Source: Paenibacillus sp. FSL W8-0426 (GTDB taxonomy: Bacteria > Bacillota > Bacilli > Paenibacillales > Paenibacillaceae). Taken from it: a stretch of DNA of 64,000 nt. The notes below the pieces were generated by a model. It searched no databases and was not told the DNA's origin. It was given only the letters and a program-made list of their open reading frames with translations. Every line of letters starts with the position of its first letter. Positions within the stretch are counted from its first letter, which is position 1. A program made the position numbers and the translations under genes. Below, piece after piece: positions 45,369 to 53,054 of this stretch. Location: NCBI RefSeq assembly GCF_037969725.1, contig NZ_CP150203.1:3240001-3304000 (forward strand), given 5' to 3'.

Positions 45369-46702
45369 AATTTCTCGATCAAGGTGGAAAAATCGACGCC
45401 CAGGAAGATTATTTCTTCTGGCTCTCGAACAACTTCAATAGGCGGCATATTAAACATCGGGAAGTTATCCTCCCGTAGATCGTAGCTGTCAAACCGTCTC
45501 TGGTACTTAGGCATACGCTGCTTTTTAAGTTCCTCTGTAAAGAGTATTTTGGCTCGTAAGGCTTCAAAAGAGTATCCTCTGCCTAAATGATTAATGACTC
45601 GAATAAGGCTATTTAGAGATTCCGTATAAGCATCTGAAATGCGATGTTCGAAGCAGGCGAATATTTCCTCTTCCCAGTACTTCATAGCCATTGTAAGTGG
45701 TTCAAAAGCGGATTGCAGTTCAGTTGGTATTTTAACTTTCCATTCGTTGTATTTAAGAAATGCCGTCTGTCTGTTATCACAATCCCAAATATCCAAAAAT
45801 GATTCCTTTAAGTCATAAGCAGTGCCAAGAGGAGGGTGATTTTTTGTCCAAAGGTCAAGCGTAATTTTATCCGTCTCTGTAAGCTCTATATGGCGTTTGA
45901 GGAGGATAAAACGGTCGTGCATCAGCTTGCGGCGTGCTTTTGGCGATAATCCTTCAAGGATCTGCTTACGTATGGTTTCTAACGCTTGGTTTGCCAAACG
46001 GACAACGTGAAATTTATCTACGATGACAAGAGCTTTTGGCAATATAGCCCTCACGGCATCCTTATAAGGTTGCCACATATTCATTGTGACGTATCGGATT
46101 CCCCCTATATTTGGAAGACGCAAGAGGTAATCTACAACGGTCTCCTTGTTACGATTGGGCAAAACATCCAACAAAGTACGTTCCTCAATGTTGGTTAAAA
46201 CACATCTTGGCTTAATGATGTGTATTTCGCCAATCCCAAGCCAATGAGGAGTTTCATATCGATGCGTTTCTTTAAGACGATTGATGTAATCACGAAAGAT
46301 GTTACGTATCGTTTTTTCATGCAATCCAACCTCTTCGGATATGCTGACAAACGTGCGTTTAAGGCTTTGCTTCTCTATATAAGACAATAATCGTTTGGTG
46401 CAGTTTCGCTTTTCGTCTATGGTGTGGTCTAAGTGTTCCCAAAAGGTTCGATTGCAGTCTCTACAGCGATATCTTTGACGTTTTATAAGAAGGCCTACAC
46501 GCTTGCCGTGAATAGGTAGGTCCATGCAGACCTGTTCCCTGCTATCGTGTTTGTAGAGGTTGGCTATACATCCACAATGAGGGCAAGCCAAAGGTGGAGA
46601 GTTCGTCACCACTTGTATTAGAAAATCAAATTCCTTCTCACTAATACTCAGGATGTTGAATTTTGAAAGATTCAGACGATCCATATGAATTTCTTCTATC
46701 AT
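45350..46702 (-). CDS. ISL3-family transposase
   Basis: DDE transposase of 450 residues. The N-terminal zinc-finger region has CPHCGC and YRCRDCNRTF (about 40-85), followed by a helix-turn-helix (SISEEVGLHEKTIRNIFRDY). In the catalytic domain VIVDKFHVVRLANQAL holds the second Asp and AYTESLNSLIRVINHLGRGYSFE the Glu. The first catalytic position, expected in a TMDMW-type sequence, reads TMNMW here (Asn at about 208, codon 46079-46081), so activity may be lost. ATG directly follows the MFS stop; AAGGAG inside the MFS end may serve it. Confidence 0.95.
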   Translation of the reverse strand: MIEEIHMDRLNLSKFNILSISEKEFDFLIQVVTNSPPLACPHCGCIANLYKHDSREQVCMDLPIHGKRVGLLIKRQRYRCRDCNRTFWEHLDHTIDEKRNCTKRLLSYIEKQSLKRTFVSISEEVGLHEKTIRNIFRDYINRLKETHRYETPHWLGIGEIHIIKPRCVLTNIEERTLLDVLPNRNKETVVDYLLRLPNIGGIRYVTMNMWQPYKDAVRAILPKALVIVDKFHVVRLANQALETIRKQILEGLSPKARRKLMHDRFILLKRHIELTETDKITLDLWTKNHPPLGTAYDLKESFLDIWDCDNRQTAFLKYNEWKVKIPTELQSAFEPLTMAMKYWEEEIFACFEHRISDAYTESLNSLIRVINHLGRGYSFEALRAKILFTEELKKQRMPKYQRRFDSYDLREDNFPMFNMPPIEVVREPEEIIFLGVDFSTLIEKLEKDQL

Positions 46703-47884
46703 TTATGATGCAAACTCCTTCTTTGTTTTCGTATGACTGGTCAGAATACCGCTGAATATGAAAGATAACAACGAACCGGCAAAGCATATGGCCGCAAACA
46801 TGCCTACGGCGGAAAAACCGTTAAAAGTCGCGTAAATCAGGCCTGCGATCCAAGAACCGAGCGTGGTCGCAGCGTACATGATTGAATTGGCCAAGCTGGA
46901 GATCGTGCCGCGGATGGTCGGATTTAATGAATTCAGCATTCCCAATATTAGGGGAAAAGCGATCCCCATATTAACGAATATGAAAAAGTAAACACTTTCG
47001 AAAACCGCAACCGATGGCAAGTGAGGCAAGACCATAAAACATGCGATAGAGACAAGAAAGCCCACAACCAGCGTATTGAAACGGTTTAACGTTTTGATCA
47101 CATAGGCACCGCCGAAGCTCCCGACGATATTCCCGAGACCAAGAAAAAACATCACGTACCCTGCTTGATCAATGGAAAGGTGAAAGCGATCCGTCACCCA
47201 TTTTCCAATGAAAGAAAAGGCAGCAAAAAATCCACATTGAAATAAGAAATGAGCGAGGAAAGCCCTTCTCGCCATACGGCTATTCAATAGGGGGAGGTAT
47301 CTGCTGAACATCGGAGTCTTTGTTTTTGGGCTTTGATTCGGCTTCATTTCGGGTAAAGCATAGAAGATAAATACCGCAACCAGTAATGCACATGCTCCGA
47401 TCGTAAAAAAGGGATAAGACCAATGGGTGGAGGCAAGCAGGCTTCCAATAGGGATGCCGAACGCTTGGGATGAAGCCAAGCCTGCCATGACGATTCCCGA
47501 TACTTTGGCGATTTTTGAGGTTGGAAACAGAGCGGGGATGGAGGCCCAGACTTGAGGCGCCGTAAAAGCTGCGCTGACTCCGGCTAAAAAACGGAAGAAG
47601 AACATCGACCAAAAACCTGTGGCAAAGCCGCATAATATCGTTGAAACCGAGAAGCAGACCATGCCGGAAAGCATGACTTTTTTACGATCCCAACCATCGG
47701 AAAGCGGTCCAGCAATTAGTGCAAAAATGGCATAACCTAAAGCATAAGACCCCACCATCCAACCCGAATATTCGGTCGGGATATGAAACAAGTCCTGAAG
47801 AGTGGGGATGAGCGGAGAAATCAAAAACGTATCCGTACCGATAACAAACATGATCAGGAAAAATAAAGCAGTTAATTTGATCAT
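46703..47884 (-). CDS. MFS efflux transporter (passenger gene)
   Basis: Twelve-helix transporter of 393 residues of the AraJ/YdhP-like drug-efflux group: first helix TALFFLIMFVIGTDTFLISPLIP and the loop 2-3 motif AGPLSDGWDRKKVMLSG. Its stop TAA is immediately followed by the transposase ATG, and a palindrome and an ArsR regulator lie upstream on the same strand. It would pump out a small compound sensed by that regulator. Substrate unknown. Confidence 0.92.
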   Translation of the reverse strand: MIKLTALFFLIMFVIGTDTFLISPLIPTLQDLFHIPTEYSGWMVGSYALGYAIFALIAGPLSDGWDRKKVMLSGMVCFSVSTILCGFATGFWSMFFFRFLAGVSAAFTAPQVWASIPALFPTSKIAKVSGIVMAGLASSQAFGIPIGSLLASTHWSYPFFTIGACALLVAVFIFYALPEMKPNQSPKTKTPMFSRYLPLLNSRMARRAFLAHFLFQCGFFAAFSFIGKWVTDRFHLSIDQAGYVMFFLGLGNIVGSFGGAYVIKTLNRFNTLVVGFLVSIACFMVLPHLPSVAVFESVYFFIFVNMGIAFPLILGMLNSLNPTIRGTISSLANSIMYAATTLGSWIAGLIYATFNGFSAVGMFAAICFAGSLLSFIFSGILTSHTKTKKEFAS

Positions 47885-47913
47885 TCTATATTCACCCTTT
47901 ATAGTTAGTTCTA

Positions 47914-47935
47914 TAGTTCAAAGATTATTGAACTA
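47914..47935. promoter_or_regulatory. Operator between arsR and the MFS gene
   Basis: TAGTTCAA (47914-47921) and TTGAACTA (47928-47935) form a perfect 8-base dyad with a 6-base spacer in the 74-base gap ahead of the MFS gene. The size fits an ArsR-family dimer site. Confidence 0.6.
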
Positions 47936-47958
47936 ATGATTAAAAAAAGAATTTCTTT

Positions 47959-48249
47959 CTACAATGTATCCAGAAATCCGGGTAAGTAAGTTTGAAATGT
48001 CTCCAAATCGATGCTCATATACTTCGTTTGGGCTTCTTTTCGTACCTTGATCAATTTCGCCTCCTTTAAAGCACGCAAGTGATACGAAGTATTCGATTTC
48101 GTAGTATCGCGAATGTCTCCTACTTCTCCACAATTCATCTCCTTCCTGCTGGTGTATAGAGCTCGTATGATGTCCAATCTTGTTTCATCGGCTAATGCCT
48201 TGAATATTTTGACTCTGAGTTCATCATTTATCATTTTTTGAGTAGTCAT
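47959..48249 (-). CDS. ArsR-family regulator
   Basis: Small winged-helix repressor of 96 residues: VKIFKALADETRLDIIRALYTSRKEMNCGEVGD, then TTKSNTSYHLRALKEAKLIKVRKEAQTKYMSID. Besides one Cys (CGEVGD) no metal-binding Cys pair is seen, so it probably senses an organic ligand or stress. No ribosome binding site lies before the ATG, and the -10 box ends only six bases upstream, so the message may be leaderless. It heads the MFS-transposase gene string. Confidence 0.9.
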   Translation of the reverse strand: MTTQKMINDELRVKIFKALADETRLDIIRALYTSRKEMNCGEVGDIRDTTKSNTSYHLRALKEAKLIKVRKEAQTKYMSIDLETFQTYLPGFLDTL

Positions 48250-48255
48250 AAAACC

Positions 48256-48283
48256 ATTGTACTAAGATATCGCTACAAATCAA
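48256..48283 (-). promoter_or_regulatory. Promoter of the passenger arsR gene
   Basis: On the minus strand TTGATT (48278-48283) and TACAAT (48256-48261) are 16 bases apart. The start codon at 48247-48249 follows the -10 by six bases, which predicts transcription starting at or next to the ATG. Confidence 0.6.
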
Positions 48284-48527
48284 GTCTTCAGAAAAATACC
48301 ACCATATTCTCCGATTTTTAAGTCCAATGTTTGGATTTTGTTTCCGCCATAAATTCCGGTTAACCCCAAAATTTTACGCCTTCGAACTTGTAGGCATTCC
48401 TTTAACTTCCCCTGAAATTCATCTCTCACTTCTAAATCTTGCTAAGCTTAACGAAAGTGTGAGAAGAATTTCGGTTGGTGAAGCTTAAAGTCTTTATGTT
48501 GGTGGTCGCATTGGCAAAAAGCCGAGG

Positions 48528-48575
48528 ACACCCGTTCCCGTGGTGAGCGGGATAGAGAAATGCAATGGACTTTTT
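48528..48575 (+). repeat. Copy 2 of a two-part dispersed repeat
   Basis: ACACCCGTTC (48528-48537) and GAAATGCAATGGACTTTTT (48557-48575), spaced by 19 bases, match 39531-39569. The 405-base spacer 48250-48655 has no convincing gene; it may be mostly repetitive intergenic DNA. Confidence 0.65.
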
Positions 48576-48601
48576 ACAGGCCGTCGCAGTATCCCCAAAC
48601 C

Positions 48602-48638
48602 AAAAAAGGGGAGAAGGGGCAAATCCCCAACTCCCCCT
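48602..48638 (-). terminator. Terminator of the mannanase gene
   Basis: On the minus strand a G-rich arm (GGGGGAGTTGGGG) pairs with CCCCTTCTCCCC and runs into six T. Confidence 0.8.
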
Positions 48639-48655
48639 TGTTTTCAATTTTCCTT

Positions 48656-51232
48656 CTACGGCTCAATGCCCCATACAAGCTGGTCGTTCAGATATCCGGT
48701 AACCTGCTCATGGTTTGCGAACTGGCTTTCGGATGCCTGGAACGAGTAGTCGTCAGCCTGATTGTAATTGGACCAATCGGTTTTGGAGAACCGGGTTTGA
48801 ATTTCGGCACTCTGGCCAGGAGCCAGCGTCCCGGCCGCAGTTGTGAAACCAACTTCCAGATAGTGGTCTGCCCCGGCCGCCGGAGCTGCCAGTTTGACGA
48901 ATTTGCTCGTCACGTTTGCGCTTCCGATACTGGCCCAGTCGCTCCAGAAGTTCTGATCTTCTTCGCCGTCAATCGTGTAATAGTACCGCAGCTTCACGTC
49001 ATTCAATGAAATCGCTGAATTCCCGGAGTTAATGAGTTTGAATTTGGGAGAGATCCCGTTCGTAGAGGCACTTGTGTTGCCGTTAAAGGCTTGAATCGTT
49101 AAATCTCCTTTGGCCGCAGGAACACTGCTGTCTACCACATTCACGGTAAGAATGGCATCATTTCCTCCGCTGAAATGAAAGGTGATCGTATTTTGACCCA
49201 GCGGCAATGAGGAAAGGTAACCTTTGTTCAGAACGACGGAAGCGTTGGATGCCGTATAATCCTGTCCCGGTATAAGCGTATAATTACCGTTTGTGATGCT
49301 TGTCAGTTGATGCCCGTTTAACGTCAGGGTAAGGGGAATATCCTGCTGCAAGTTCACGGCTTGATCAAATGTCGCATTCGTGAGCGAAAGCGAAGCGCTT
49401 GGCGTTGAATCGATAATGCTGACTTTTAATACAGGATCTTGCCCTTGATTAAAATCCAAAATGATCGAATGCTGGCCAACCGGCAATTGGGACAAAAACT
49501 CTTTTTTTAGCAGCAGCGTGCTGCCATTTAACGTATAATCCTGCGCTGCCGTCAATGCATTCGTACCTGACCGGAGAGCGGTCAACGTATTGCCGTTGGC
49601 ATTCACGGTAATGGTTTGGTCACTCTGGTGGGGCGCGTATTTATCAAATTCAACATGTGCAGGAGTGATGGAAGCGCTTGGCGTTCCTGCGTCAACCTTT
49701 AAATCGGGCAGCTCATCCAGCGTAATGACATAGTCACTTTGATAAAGCGTTTTCAGCGTGGCCGGATCGTTAAAGGCAGGGCTCATCAAATGCTCGCCGT
49801 ACCATGGACAGAAGTAGAGCCATCCTGACTTTTCCTCCGTCAGATTCTGTACGCTCGGTACGGTGTCGTTCTCCGTCATGGCCACCATTTTTTTGCCGTC
49901 CGTCAAATCAACAAGCTGATAGAAAATCGAAGTAATGGCATCTTCGTTGGGTACGCCGGACAAACCGTCATAACGATTGTAGATCGTATTGTATTTATCA
50001 TAACCGACGAGATCCACCTTGTCGTCGCCGGGATACCATGCGGGAGAAGTGCTGTACACGTAGCTGTTGTAGGTCCAGATCAAGTTGTGCAAGTCATACG
50101 TCTCCGTAAGCTCGGTATAAAGAAGGTCCCACAGCTGTTTATATACGTCCGCGCCTGCCGAAGCCCACCAGAACCACGCGCCTTCGCCGTTCAATCCGCC
50201 ATTGCCCTCGGCCTCATGGTAGGGACGGAAAATAACGGGCACGTCGTTGTCCTGCAAAATCTGCAGATGTTCCGCCAAATCTTCAATGGTCAGCATCACA
50301 TATTGATATTCTTTCGTTCCGGGAATGACCGCATTGGCCGTATTAAAATTGGTTTCGGTCGGTTTGTAGGTCGCTTCTTTCCAATCCACGAAATCCCCGA
50401 GTTGATAGGTGTCGAATTTGCGGGGGACATTGATATGCCATGAAGCTGTCGCGATCCCGCCGCGGGTATTCACCCAATCGATCATGCGAGCGGTTGTGCC
50501 GTCTTCCCAGCCATACAACGGATTGTAGTTCATGAAATCGAAGCCGCGAATGGCCGGATACTTTCCGGAAAGATCGTGGATCCATTCGAACTCCAGCTCG
50601 GTATTTCCGTCATTTCCGCCCCCGTAAATCTCTTGTTGGCCTGAAATGATATGGTTGCCGTACACCTCTGTCAAATAATTCATCAGAAGCTGGGTTTCCG
50701 GCGTGGCCGCAGGATCGGTGAGGACAGGCTGCACATCCAGCGGATCAAGATCGGCATGATCCACAGTGAAAGTGTCAAAATAAGCGAAGCCCCAGCCTGC
50801 CTTGACTTGTATGGTATTGCTTCCCTTATTCAGCTTGTGAAACCCAAAATCGTAATTCGACCATGCAGTCGTGTAGGGCAGCATGTAAGATCCTTTGGTG
50901 ATACCGTTAACGGTCAAATATTGGAGCCTGCCGTCAGGGCTCAATTCCTGCATGTATCGAGTGGAGATCGCGTACATGCCTGTTTCCGGAACAGTCACGG
51001 TAAAGGTGATCGTGCCGGAATTTTGCATCCAGACAAATCCCGTCCCGGAGAATCCGGGTTTGGGTTGTCCGTAAATTTCAGTGACGACTTGCAGATCGGA
51101 CGTGAGCTGAGCGTTTTCGCTTTCAATCGTGAAGAGTGGAGGATCATCTGCATGAACAGGCACGGTCATCCATCCAAACAACAGGGTAATGGCCAACATC
51201 ATTGCGCTTGCCTTTTTGAGCCGATTTTTCAT
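48656..51232 (-). CDS. Secreted GH26 beta-mannanase with CBM35, X2 and CBM3 modules
   Basis: Secreted endo-mannanase of about 858 residues. Order: signal peptide (1-29, ending VPVHA-DD); CBM35-like domain (about 33-170, FTIESENAQL and NTIQVKAGWGFAYFD); GH26 catalytic barrel (about 180-495) with acid/base Glu at 340 in RPYHEAEG and nucleophile Glu at 454 in VAMTENDT; two X2-type Ig domains (510-600, 600-690) of similar sequence (SASITPAHVEFDKY and SASLSLTNATFDQA); and a C-terminal cellulose-binding CBM3 (about 700-858). ATG at 51232 fits AAGGGAG with 6-base spacing. It cuts mannan or glucomannan while held on plant cell walls. Confidence 0.94.
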   Translation of the reverse strand: MKNRLKKASAMMLAITLLFGWMTVPVHADDPPLFTIESENAQLTSDLQVVTEIYGQPKPGFSGTGFVWMQNSGTITFTVTVPETGMYAISTRYMQELSPDGRLQYLTVNGITKGSYMLPYTTAWSNYDFGFHKLNKGSNTIQVKAGWGFAYFDTFTVDHADLDPLDVQPVLTDPAATPETQLLMNYLTEVYGNHIISGQQEIYGGGNDGNTELEFEWIHDLSGKYPAIRGFDFMNYNPLYGWEDGTTARMIDWVNTRGGIATASWHINVPRKFDTYQLGDFVDWKEATYKPTETNFNTANAVIPGTKEYQYVMLTIEDLAEHLQILQDNDVPVIFRPYHEAEGNGGLNGEGAWFWWASAGADVYKQLWDLLYTELTETYDLHNLIWTYNSYVYSTSPAWYPGDDKVDLVGYDKYNTIYNRYDGLSGVPNEDAITSIFYQLVDLTDGKKMVAMTENDTVPSVQNLTEEKSGWLYFCPWYGEHLMSPAFNDPATLKTLYQSDYVITLDELPDLKVDAGTPSASITPAHVEFDKYAPHQSDQTITVNANGNTLTALRSGTNALTAAQDYTLNGSTLLLKKEFLSQLPVGQHSIILDFNQGQDPVLKVSIIDSTPSASLSLTNATFDQAVNLQQDIPLTLTLNGHQLTSITNGNYTLIPGQDYTASNASVVLNKGYLSSLPLGQNTITFHFSGGNDAILTVNVVDSSVPAAKGDLTIQAFNGNTSASTNGISPKFKLINSGNSAISLNDVKLRYYYTIDGEEDQNFWSDWASIGSANVTSKFVKLAAPAAGADHYLEVGFTTAAGTLAPGQSAEIQTRFSKTDWSNYNQADDYSFQASESQFANHEQVTGYLNDQLVWGIEP

Positions 51233-51466
51233 TCTCATCTCCCTTTCCATAAATGAAATAAGATAAAGAAAGATCAATAAACCCACTCATGGATGCGCTT
51301 TCAAAGTAAACATAGCATATGCATCAAACTTTGTAAATATATGGTATAAAAAGTTGGCGATTTGCTGCTCTTTAGGAGAAGAAGAGAATGAAGCGGGAAA
51401 ATACGCCTCTCACAGATCGTGGAAGCACAAGAATAGGCTGCAGAAAAAGTAAAGCATCAATATTCC

Positions 51467-51496
51467 TTGACAGGAATATACTTGATGGAGTATATT
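51467..51496 (+). promoter_or_regulatory. Promoter and ArsR operator
   Basis: TTGACA (51467-51472) and TATATT (51491-51496) are 18 bases apart. The perfect dyad AATATACT/AGTATATT (51475-51482, 51489-51496) fills the spacer and overlaps the -10, an ideal site for repression by the ArsR product. Between 51233 and 51466 no gene is seen; that part must hold the mannanase promoter. Confidence 0.8.
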
Positions 51497-51570
51497 CTTC
51501 TCAGAAGTTGAAATGATCCTGGATCAAGGAGATGATTCGACGGGAAACCATACTAACAGAGGTGAGCAAC

Positions 51571-51912
51571 ATGTCCGGAAATAGCCCGGGAATGGACATA
51601 GCAACATTGACTGCGTTAGCTGAGGCGAATCGGTTGAATATTGTCCAATTGTTGCGCAATGGTCCGCTGCCAGTTGGCGAAATCGCTGATCGTCTGGGCA
51701 TTCGCCAACCACAAGCTTCGAAACATTTGAAAGTGTTAAGCGATAGCGGAATCGTGGAAGTGCGTGCCGATGGAAACCGAAGGATCTATGCGCTTCGATC
51801 GGAACCTTTTCAAGCGATGGATTTTTGGGTACAATCCTTCCGGCATATTATGGAAGAACGTTTGGATAATTTGGACAACTATTTGCGCGAAATTCAAAAC
51901 AAGAAAAAATAA
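51571..51912 (+). CDS. ArsR-family regulator
   Basis: Repressor of 113 residues with the winged helix LTALAEANRLNIVQLLRNGPLPVGEIADRLGIRQPQASKHLKVLSDSGIV. No metal-binding Cys. ATG at 51571 follows AGAGGTG; an in-frame ATG at 51532 is too far upstream. ArsR proteins of this type are very often paired with AHSA1/SRPBCC genes, as here (34 bases downstream). It likely represses its own operon through the dyad over the promoter. Confidence 0.93.
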   Translation: MSGNSPGMDIATLTALAEANRLNIVQLLRNGPLPVGEIADRLGIRQPQASKHLKVLSDSGIVEVRADGNRRIYALRSEPFQAMDFWVQSFRHIMEERLDNLDNYLREIQNKKK

Positions 51913-51946
51913 GACTAATTTCCTTTCATAAGGAGGAGTACAGAAC

Positions 51947-52465
51947 ATGCCCGACAACAAAATGGTTTCGAATGTAGAGGAAGGACGCATCCTGGTGCTG
52001 GAACGCGTATTCGATGCGCCGCGCGAACTCGTATTTCAAATGTTCAAAGAGCCGGAACATCTCAAACGCTGGTGGGGACCGAGGGGTTGGGAAATACCGG
52101 TTTGCACCGTCGATTTCCGTCCCGGCGGCGCGTGGCATTACTGCATGAAGTGCGTCGATCCGAATCAAGGTGAGTTTTACGGCATGGAAGCTTGGGGCAA
52201 AGCCGTTTATAAGGAAATCGTTGAGCCTGAGCGAATCATCTACAACGATTATTTCACGGATGCCGAGGGCAATGTTAACGACGACCTGCCATCTTCCCTG
52301 ATTACGATGGAATTTATCGATTTGGGCGGCAAAACCAGGCTGGTGAACCGTTCTGAATTCGTGTCCGCAGAGGCGCTTCAAATCGTGATGGATATGGGCA
52401 TGCTGCAAGGAATCACGGAAACATGGGATCGCTTGAGCGAATTGTTGGAAGGAGAGCTTAAATAA
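51947..52465 (+). CDS. AHSA1/SRPBCC-domain protein
   Basis: Cytoplasmic protein of 172 residues with the START-like hydrophobic pocket fold: ERVFDAPRELVFQMFKEPEHLKRWWGPRGW at the start and VFVSAEALQIV-like helix before the C-terminal GITETWDRLSELL. Members bind small hydrophobic ligands; no function is set for this one. AAGGAGGAG precedes the ATG. Next gene begins at its stop codon. Confidence 0.93.
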   Translation: MPDNKMVSNVEEGRILVLERVFDAPRELVFQMFKEPEHLKRWWGPRGWEIPVCTVDFRPGGAWHYCMKCVDPNQGEFYGMEAWGKAVYKEIVEPERIIYNDYFTDAEGNVNDDLPSSLITMEFIDLGGKTRLVNRSEFVSAEALQIVMDMGMLQGITETWDRLSELLEGELK

Positions 52466-52840
52466 ATGATTAATCAACTTGGGCAAGTGATGTTATATGT
52501 CAACAATCAGGATGAATGCAAAGCATTTTGGACCGAAAAACTGGGGTTCGAGGTCATCTCCGAAGAAGTTAGCGGCCCCATGAGATGGATTGAAGTGGCT
52601 CCAAAGGGGGCGGCAACCAGCATTGTTCTTCACAATAAAGAACTCGTTGCCGAAATGAACCCCGAGATGAATCTGGGAACGCCTTCTCTCATGTTTTATA
52701 CGGAACAATTCGACCAGTTGTACCGTGACTTGGCAGACAAAAGCGTAACCGTTGGCGAAATCGTGGAGCTTCCCGCAGGCAGAGTCTTTAACTTTGCAGA
52801 TCAAGAGCAGAACTACTTCGCCGTCATGGAAAAGAAATAG
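52466..52840 (+). CDS. VOC-family (glyoxalase/bleomycin-resistance-like) protein
   Basis: Protein of 124 residues with two beta-alpha-beta-beta-beta units: GQVMLYVNNQDECKAFWTEKLGFEVISEE and PSLMFYTEQFDQLYRDLADKSV. Members are metal-dependent lyases, dioxygenases or drug-binding proteins; the usual metal-binding positions are only partly clear here. ATG directly follows the AHSA1 stop (TAAATG), so the two are translated from one message. Confidence 0.9.
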   Translation: MINQLGQVMLYVNNQDECKAFWTEKLGFEVISEEVSGPMRWIEVAPKGAATSIVLHNKELVAEMNPEMNLGTPSLMFYTEQFDQLYRDLADKSVTVGEIVELPAGRVFNFADQEQNYFAVMEKK

Positions 52841-52864
52841 AGGGACACGCACAGCGTAACGGTC

Positions 52865-52891
52865 AAAAGTCGCTAAATTAGCGGCTTTTTT
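52865..52891 (+). terminator. Rho-independent terminator
   Basis: AAAAGTCGCTAA pairs with TTAGCGGCTTTT and continues in T. Confidence 0.85.
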
Positions 52892-53054
52892 CCATTGGAT
52901 TGCAACTATTGCCTCGATTGCAGCAAACGGATTTGGCTCAATGTCTGGATTAGTATTTTGAAATATGCATATAATGGATTGATTGTTCCAGCTCCAAATT
53001 CTCCACTTTGTATAGTGCAGTATACTCTATGAAAACGGAAATCGGAGGATTTTC

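Larger units (their letters stand above)
45280..48300 (-). mobile_element. ISL3-family element with MFS and ArsR passenger genes (ends approximate)
   Basis: Three minus-strand genes lie head to tail: arsR, MFS pump and ISL3 transposase. The MFS stop codon and the transposase ATG are adjacent, so no terminal repeat can fit between them, which places the pump, and probably its regulator, inside the element. A terminator follows the transposase at 45340-45368. No convincing terminal inverted repeat or target duplication was found; weakly similar GGTA-type ends near 45281 and 48300 are the best guesses. Confidence 0.55.

Noticed and set aside
45291..45485. A 64-codon plus-strand frame after the ArsR-type regulator, with a G-rich site before its ATG
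   Set aside because: Beyond the first dozen codons it is the reverse strand of the transposase 3' end and terminator. It could be the start of a gene cut by the element, but no continuation was found on the right side.
48432..48647. 71-codon minus-strand frame between the element and the mannanase gene
   Set aside because: Lies over the mannanase terminator and the dispersed repeat; composition is not protein-like.
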